A DNA stretch of 64,000 nucleotides from Bacteroidales bacterium UBA4814. GTDB lineage: Bacteria > Bacteroidota > Bacteroidia > Bacteroidales > UBA7960. Shown here piece by piece: positions 59,950 through 64,000 of this stretch. Under the pieces are notes generated by a model. That model ran no database searches, was not told the origin of the DNA, and worked only from the letters and a program-made list of their open reading frames with translations. The stretch covers positions 1 to 64,000 of the forward strand of contig DHFW01000040.1 in assembly GCA_002402465.1 (NCBI GenBank). The letters run 5' to 3'. How positions within the stretch are numbered: the first letter of the stretch is position 1; every line of letters starts with the position of its first letter. A program made the translations under genes and the position numbers.

Positions 59950-60201
59950 ATGTCAGAAGTCAGGATATTAGGCGTCCTTGTTGAGGAGAAAAGTAAGGCC
60001 GCCATCACCGTGCAGGAAATCCTTACCAAGTACGGATGCAGTATAAAAACCCGTTTGGGATTGAATGACTTGGGTAAGGAAAACTGCAGCAGCTGTGGGC
60101 TAATTATTCTCGAGCTCATGGGCGATGTGAATGAATCAATGAGGCTTGAAAACGATCTTTTAAACGTACCTGGTGTCAGGGTACAAAAAATGGTCTTTTA
60201 G
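59950..60201 (+). CDS. TM1266-type putative hydrogenase-system regulator (second copy)
   Basis: An 83-residue paralogue of the preceding gene with the same pattern (RILGVLVEEKSKAAITVQEI, LTKYGCSIKTRLGLND, GLIILELMGD, VPGVRVQKMVF). It differs by a CSSC pair at residues near 40 (ENCSSCGL), and a further Cys in KYGCSIK, where the first copy has one Cys. The pair could bind a metal or form a disulfide and thus be redox active, which is inference only. Two unlike copies may form a heterodimer. Confidence 0.8.
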   Translation: MSEVRILGVLVEEKSKAAITVQEILTKYGCSIKTRLGLNDLGKENCSSCGLIILELMGDVNESMRLENDLLNVPGVRVQKMVF

Positions 60202-60255
60202 TTGTTTTAAGAATATTAACTGGGCCTAACCCGTTAACCCCCTGAATCTGCAAAT

Positions 60256-60681
60256 ATGGCAAAACTGGTTCATCTTTCTGAAGCTGCCTCTCTGGCCATT
60301 CATGCCATGGTTATGATTGCGCGCAACAAAAACCATGTAAACGTAAACACCCTGGCCGAAGAAATGGGAGCCTCGCGCAATCACTTGGCAAAAGTGCTGC
60401 AGCAGCTCGTTAAGTTCAACTATCTTCGATCGGTAAGGGGGCCCAGCGGCGGGTTTATGCTCAATAAACCACCTGCCGACATCTCCATTCTTAATATCTA
60501 TGAAGCCATAGAAGGTAAGATCGACACACCAGAATGCCCGCTGGACAGGCCCATATGCCCCTTCGACAAATGCCTTATGGGAGGTCTGATAAAAGATGTA
60601 ACCCTGCAGTTCAAGGAGTACTTCCAGGGGCAGACACTCGAAAGTTATATGCCTGAAAGGTTTGGCCCGGGTTTAAGTTAA
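60256..60681 (+). CDS. Rrf2 family iron-sulfur-type transcription regulator
   Basis: A 141-residue Rrf2 protein: winged helix (NVNTLAEEMGASRNHLAKVL, LRSVRGPSGGFML), then a cysteine loop ECPLDRPICPFDKCLMGG. Three Cys with close spacing match cluster-binding members such as IscR or NsrR, so it likely senses Fe-S status, NO or redox. It is 54 bp after the second TM1266 gene and probably in its transcript, so it is a candidate regulator of maturase or hydrogenase genes. Confidence 0.88.
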   Translation: MAKLVHLSEAASLAIHAMVMIARNKNHVNVNTLAEEMGASRNHLAKVLQQLVKFNYLRSVRGPSGGFMLNKPPADISILNIYEAIEGKIDTPECPLDRPICPFDKCLMGGLIKDVTLQFKEYFQGQTLESYMPERFGPGLS

Positions 60682-60738
60682 GCAATAAATGCATTTATTT
60701 GCCAGCAAAATGAAACTTCTGGGCTGGCTCTGCTTTTA

Positions 60739-60746
60739 TACTTTTG
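60739..60746 (+). promoter_or_regulatory. Candidate -7 promoter element of dxs
   Basis: TACTTTTG fits TAnnTTTG, 50 bp upstream of the dxs start. A TTCTG near 60717 at about 20 bp could serve as a weak -33 region. Confidence 0.4.
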
Positions 60747-60796
60747 TTTGGGCAGAAACTTGATTATTTTTGCTGAATCCTACACGTTTCCACAAA

Positions 60797-62737
60797 ATGT
60801 CTGATGCTTTTAAAGACACCCTGCTTGATAAGATTCAGTCACCTGAAGACCTGAAAAAGTTGTCGGCCGATGAGCTGGTGCTTCTTTGCAGCGAAATCAG
60901 GCAGTTCCTTATTGAATCCGTCAGTACCAATCCCGGCCATTTTGCTTCCAGTCTGGGTGTGGTGGAGCTAACCGTAGCCCTTCATTACGTTTTTAACACC
61001 CCATACGACAAACTCATTTGGGATGTGGGTCACCAAGCATACCCGCACAAGATTCTCACAGGCCGGCGCGATCTTTTTCATTCAAACCGGCGCTACAAAG
61101 GCCTGAGCGGGTTCCCGAAAATGAGCGAAAGTCCATACGATGCTTTTGGCACCGGGCATTCTTCCACCAGCATCTCGGCAGCCTTGGGCATGGCCATGGC
61201 TTCGCACTTAAAGCAGGAGGAAGACCGCCAGCACATTGCCGTGATTGGTGACGGAAGTATGACCGCCGGACAGGCTTTCGAAGCTTTGGACCATGCAGGG
61301 GTCTCAAATACAAACATCCTGGTAATCCTGAACGACAACGGCATTGCAATCGACAAGAACGTTGGGGCATTAAAGGAATACCTTACCGATATTACTACCT
61401 CCAAGACCTACAACCGCCTTAAGGACGAAATCTGGAATGCGCTGGGAGCTTTCAGTAAGTATGGTCCTGATGCGCGCGGGATGTTGCAAAAACTCGAAGC
61501 AGCTATAAAAACTACCGTGTTTAAGCAAAGTAACCTGTTCGAGTCGCTAAACTTCCGGTATTTCGGCCCCATCGACGGGCACGACGTGCAACACCTCACC
61601 CGCATCCTAACTGACCTTAAGGAAATAAAAGGGCCTAAACTTTTGCATGTGATAACAGTAAAAGGTAAAGGTTATCCCTATGCAGAAAAGGAGCAGACAC
61701 GTTTTCATGCTCCCGGTTTCTTCGACAAACTCACCGGAAAGAGCGTGATTTCGGTTACCGACAAAGACCAGCCGCCCAAATACCAGGAGGTGTTTGGAAA
61801 AACCATACTGGAGCTGGCCCGATTGAATCCTGCCATTGTGGGTATTACTCCGGCCATGCCTTCGGGCTGTTCTCTCAACATTCTCATGAAAGAAATCCCC
61901 GAACGGGGTATTGATGTTGGAATTGCCGAGCAGCACGCGGTTACCTTTTCAGCCGGGCTTGCCGCCCAAGGGCTTATCCCTTTCTGCAATATTTATTCTT
62001 CGTTTTTTCAGCGAGCCTACGACCAGGTGATACACGATGTGGCTCTGCAAAAACTGCCCGTGGTCTTTTGTCTCGATCGCGCCGGGCTGGTAGGAGAGGA
62101 TGGTGCCACCCATCACGGGGCTTTCGACCTGTCGTTTCTGCGTTGTATTCCAAACCTCACCATTGCAGCCCCAATAAATGAAGAAGAGCTTCGCAACCTT
62201 ATGTTTACCGCCCAGAAAAACCCGGCAGGCCCTTTGGTGATTCGTTATCCGCGTGGAAACGGCGTGCTCAGAGATTGGCAGCGGCCTTTTGCTCAACTGC
62301 CCATTGGCAAAGGCCAGCAGTTGCTCAAAGGAAATCAGGCGGCCATCGTATCCATCGGACACCTGGGTAACTTTGCCATGCAGGCAGCCAGGGAATTAAA
62401 GAACTCGCACGGGTTAAGCATTGCGGTGTTCGACATGCGATTCCTGAAGCCTTTCGACGAAGAATTGCTGCACCAGGTATTCAGCCGTTTCAATACAGTA
62501 ATCACCATTGAGGACAACGCTTTAGCTGGTGGTATGGGAAGCAGCATATTGGAGTTTATGTCAGACCATGGATACCAGGCTAAAGTAAGGCGATTGGGCA
62601 TACCCGATTATTTTGTAGAGCAGGGAAGCCTGGAAGAATTGTATGCAGAGTGCGGCTATGACGTGGAAGGCATAAAAAAAGCCATCCTGAACGAATGCCA
62701 AATCTACTTAAAGCCCCAAAAACTTAAAAACTTTTAA
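60797..62737 (+). CDS. dxs: 1-deoxy-D-xylulose-5-phosphate synthase
   Basis: A 646-residue thiamine-diphosphate transketolase-like enzyme, first step of the MEP isoprenoid pathway. Motifs in order: STNPGHFASSLGVVELTVAL, WDVGHQAYPHKILTGRRD, GTGHSSTSISAALGMA, the ThDP-binding GDGSMTAGQAFEALDHAG with NDNGIAIDKNVG, the GPIDGHD loop, GIAEQHAVTFSAGLA, DRAGLVGEDGATHHGAFD and a C-terminal EDNALAGGMGS. Length and all motifs are normal. I start at MSDAFKD; an upstream TTG adds nine residues. A ZIP transporter gene starts 2 bp after the stop. Confidence 0.97.
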   Translation: MSDAFKDTLLDKIQSPEDLKKLSADELVLLCSEIRQFLIESVSTNPGHFASSLGVVELTVALHYVFNTPYDKLIWDVGHQAYPHKILTGRRDLFHSNRRYKGLSGFPKMSESPYDAFGTGHSSTSISAALGMAMASHLKQEEDRQHIAVIGDGSMTAGQAFEALDHAGVSNTNILVILNDNGIAIDKNVGALKEYLTDITTSKTYNRLKDEIWNALGAFSKYGPDARGMLQKLEAAIKTTVFKQSNLFESLNFRYFGPIDGHDVQHLTRILTDLKEIKGPKLLHVITVKGKGYPYAEKEQTRFHAPGFFDKLTGKSVISVTDKDQPPKYQEVFGKTILELARLNPAIVGITPAMPSGCSLNILMKEIPERGIDVGIAEQHAVTFSAGLAAQGLIPFCNIYSSFFQRAYDQVIHDVALQKLPVVFCLDRAGLVGEDGATHHGAFDLSFLRCIPNLTIAAPINEEELRNLMFTAQKNPAGPLVIRYPRGNGVLRDWQRPFAQLPIGKGQQLLKGNQAAIVSIGHLGNFAMQAARELKNSHGLSIAVFDMRFLKPFDEELLHQVFSRFNTVITIEDNALAGGMGSSILEFMSDHGYQAKVRRLGIPDYFVEQGSLEELYAECGYDVEGIKKAILNECQIYLKPQKLKNF

Positions 62738-62739
62738 CC

Positions 62740-63582
62740 GTGGAAAGTATTGCTGAATGCTTTTCTGATCACAGGCAGATTATCTTTGCTTTTGGGCTCA
62801 CACTATTTGCCGGCCTCTCCACAGGTATTGGAAGTGCCATTGCCTTCTTTGCCAAGCGGACCAATACCAAGTTTTTGTCTGTTTCCCTGGGTTTTTCGGC
62901 AGGTGTTATGATTTATGTTTCTTTTGTGGAGATTTTCTTCAAGGCCAAGAACATTCTTATAGCCGAAAACGGTTTACAAACAGGCTACCTGCTCACCCTG
63001 CTGGCTTTTTTCTCCGGCATGATTCTCATTGCAGTCATCGACAAGCTGGTGCCCTCTTTCGAAAACCCTCACGAAATTAAGATGGTAGAGGAAATCAGGG
63101 AACAAACTGAAGACCAGCAAAAGCGCAGTAAGCTTTACCGCATGGGTATGCTGTCGGCTTTTGCTATTGCCATCCACAATTTTCCTGAAGGCCTGGCCAC
63201 CTTTATTGCCGCCTTACAAGACCTCTCGCTGGGCATTCCCATTGCCATTGCCATAGCCATTCACAATATTCCCGAAGGCATTGCCATTTCGGTGCCCATA
63301 CACCATGCCACCGGAAGCAAGCGCAAGGCCTTCAAATATTCCTTCCTCTCGGGCCTGGCCGAGCCCATTGGCGCCATTGTGGGTTTTGTTTTGCTTACTC
63401 CGTTTATGAGCGATTCGCTGTTTGGGTTTCTTTTTGCCGCAGTGGCGGGAATTATGGTGTTTATCTCGATCGACAACCTTTTGCCTGCAGCACGAGAATA
63501 CGGCGAACCCCACCTCTCCATTTATGGCCTCATTGGTGGCATGGCCCTTATGGCGGTAAGTTTGCTGTTGTTTACTTATTAG
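62740..63582 (+). CDS. ZIP family metal transporter (ZupT-like)
   Basis: A 280-residue inner-membrane protein with about eight helices. The ZIP signature helices are present: GLSTGIGSAIAFFAKRTNTK, SVSLGFSAGVMIYVSFVEI, AIAIHNFPEGLATF and AIAIHNIPEGIAISVPI, with the metal-binding His and Glu. It imports Zn2+ and probably other divalent metals. The start is GTG, 2 bp after the dxs stop, so it is likely translated from the dxs mRNA. Length matches ZupT. Confidence 0.92.
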   Translation: MESIAECFSDHRQIIFAFGLTLFAGLSTGIGSAIAFFAKRTNTKFLSVSLGFSAGVMIYVSFVEIFFKAKNILIAENGLQTGYLLTLLAFFSGMILIAVIDKLVPSFENPHEIKMVEEIREQTEDQQKRSKLYRMGMLSAFAIAIHNFPEGLATFIAALQDLSLGIPIAIAIAIHNIPEGIAISVPIHHATGSKRKAFKYSFLSGLAEPIGAIVGFVLLTPFMSDSLFGFLFAAVAGIMVFISIDNLLPAAREYGEPHLSIYGLIGGMALMAVSLLLFTY

Positions 63583-63624
63583 GTTTCAGGTTTCAGGTTC
63601 CTTGCAGGTTTCAGGTTCCTTGCC
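63582..63624. repeat. Small tandem repeat
   Basis: GGTTTCA (63582-63588) is followed by two 18-bp units, 63589-63606 and 63607-63624, that differ only in the last base and begin GGTTTCAGGTTCC. It lies in the convergent gap after the ZIP gene; TAACAATT motifs follow. No gene is seen. Confidence 0.6.
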
Positions 63625-63665
63625 AATCCCTGTATCTTTTCTAATTAACAATTAACAATTTATTA

Positions 63666-64000
63666 CTAACAATTATTTAAGGCTTGTATAAGTTTTTGAG
63701 CGGTTTTGTTGTAATAACGTTTTTCACGAAAGCCTACCACCCATCTTATTCCGCTAATGACATTGGTAAGAAAAATCTCATCGGCTTCGGGCAGCTCCCA
63801 TTTCTCTACCGGTCTTTCTTCTACCTGAAAACCTTCCGCTGAAGCGATTTCAATTATTACTGAACGCATAACACCCTCCACACAGGCCTGATCTAAAGAA
63901 GGCGTGATGATCCGCTGGTCCTTCACCAGAAATAGGTTGGAGCTGGTGGCTTCGGCCAGCAGGCGTTCATCATTTATTAGCAGGCAATCGTCAAGTTTTT
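63666..64000 (-). CDS. Class IV aminotransferase (PabC/IlvE-like), partial
   Basis: The C-terminal 110 residues of a fold type IV PLP enzyme; the N-terminus lies beyond the right edge. The frame enters with LLINDERLLAEATSSNLFLV and continues with KDQRIITPSLDQACVEGVMR, matching the EATxSNLFxV and GxxRxxV motifs of the family, then LPEADEIFLTNVISGIRWV near the end. Without the first half I cannot tell branched-chain aminotransferase from aminodeoxychorismate lyase; the ND..LLAEAT wording slightly favours the lyase. It is convergent with the ZIP gene. Confidence 0.88.
   Translation of the reverse strand, partial: KLDDCLLINDERLLAEATSSNLFLVKDQRIITPSLDQACVEGVMRSVIIEIASAEGFQVEERPVEKWELPEADEIFLTNVISGIRWVVGFREKRYYNKTAQKLIQALNNC

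Overview
This window comes from a bacterium of the phylum Bacteroidota, most likely an anaerobic, fermentative member of the Bacteroidales or a close relative. The evidence is a secreted subtilase with a C-terminal type IX secretion sorting domain, a DUF6266 protein, several lipoproteins, promoter-like TAnnTTTG boxes, a tRNA gene without encoded CCA, and a large bifurcating [FeFe]-hydrogenase locus with Rex. The lineage is an inference from gene content; no rRNA gene is present.

Layout. 1-1.2 kb: a partial lipoprotein gene and a DUF853/HerA-like ATPase that has lost its Walker A lysine region. 1.2-8.7 kb: a coherent sensory island. It has a vWA protein, a PhnD-like binding lipoprotein translationally coupled to a histidine kinase, and a sigma-54 response regulator. 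These are followed by a perfect inverted repeat, a terminator and a textbook -24/-12 promoter ahead of YceI, an outer-membrane beta-barrel protein and a second YceI-like protein. 8.8-11.6 kb: DCC oxidoreductase, MscS channel, phosphofructokinase. 11.6-17.6 kb: a decayed, repeat-rich stretch with remnants of a GH53 galactanase, a TPR protein, a DUF1801 protein and a frameshifted MazF-type toxin-antitoxin pair. It also holds intact genes for a Tyr/Ser-rich secreted protein and a DUF6266 protein, the latter preceded by a helically phased ACGT array. 17.6-27.4 kb: tRNA-Arg, MATE exporter, a surface-glycan/heptose operon, MORN protein, lipoprotein, subtilase, a long AT-rich gap and an XRE regulator. 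27.4-41.1 kb: mostly housekeeping (ndk, DHH phosphoesterase, three FKBP lipoproteins with one, two and three domains beside lgt, RsmI-like, threonine dehydratase, LMW-PTP, dnaA, a split UshA pair, IMPACT protein, EamA transporter, ribD). 41.2-60.7 kb: the hydrogen-metabolism region. 60.8-64 kb: dxs, a ZIP transporter and a partial class IV aminotransferase.

The hydrogen region is the most striking part. A trimeric NAD-linked [FeFe] hydrogenase (hydCBA) lies between two different sensory [FeFe]-hydrogenase-like proteins. One, with a PAS domain, is divergently transcribed with a SpoIIE-type phosphatase and a small [2Fe-2S] ferredoxin. The other is fused to a histidine kinase and followed by a lone receiver, a receiver-kinase and Rex. 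hydG, two TM1266-type putative regulators and an Rrf2 regulator follow; hydE and hydF are not in the window. A Rex-like operator lies just downstream of a TAGATTTG -7 box in front of hydC. This suggests that a redox signal (NADH through Rex) and an H2 or electron signal (sensory hydrogenases) converge on hydrogenase expression or activity. The phosphatase-linked sensor has lost a conserved cluster cysteine, so what it senses is an open question.

Several genes here carry in-frame deletions or single-base frameshifts. Some may be real decay. The two in the toxin-antitoxin pair both lie in G runs and could be sequencing errors.
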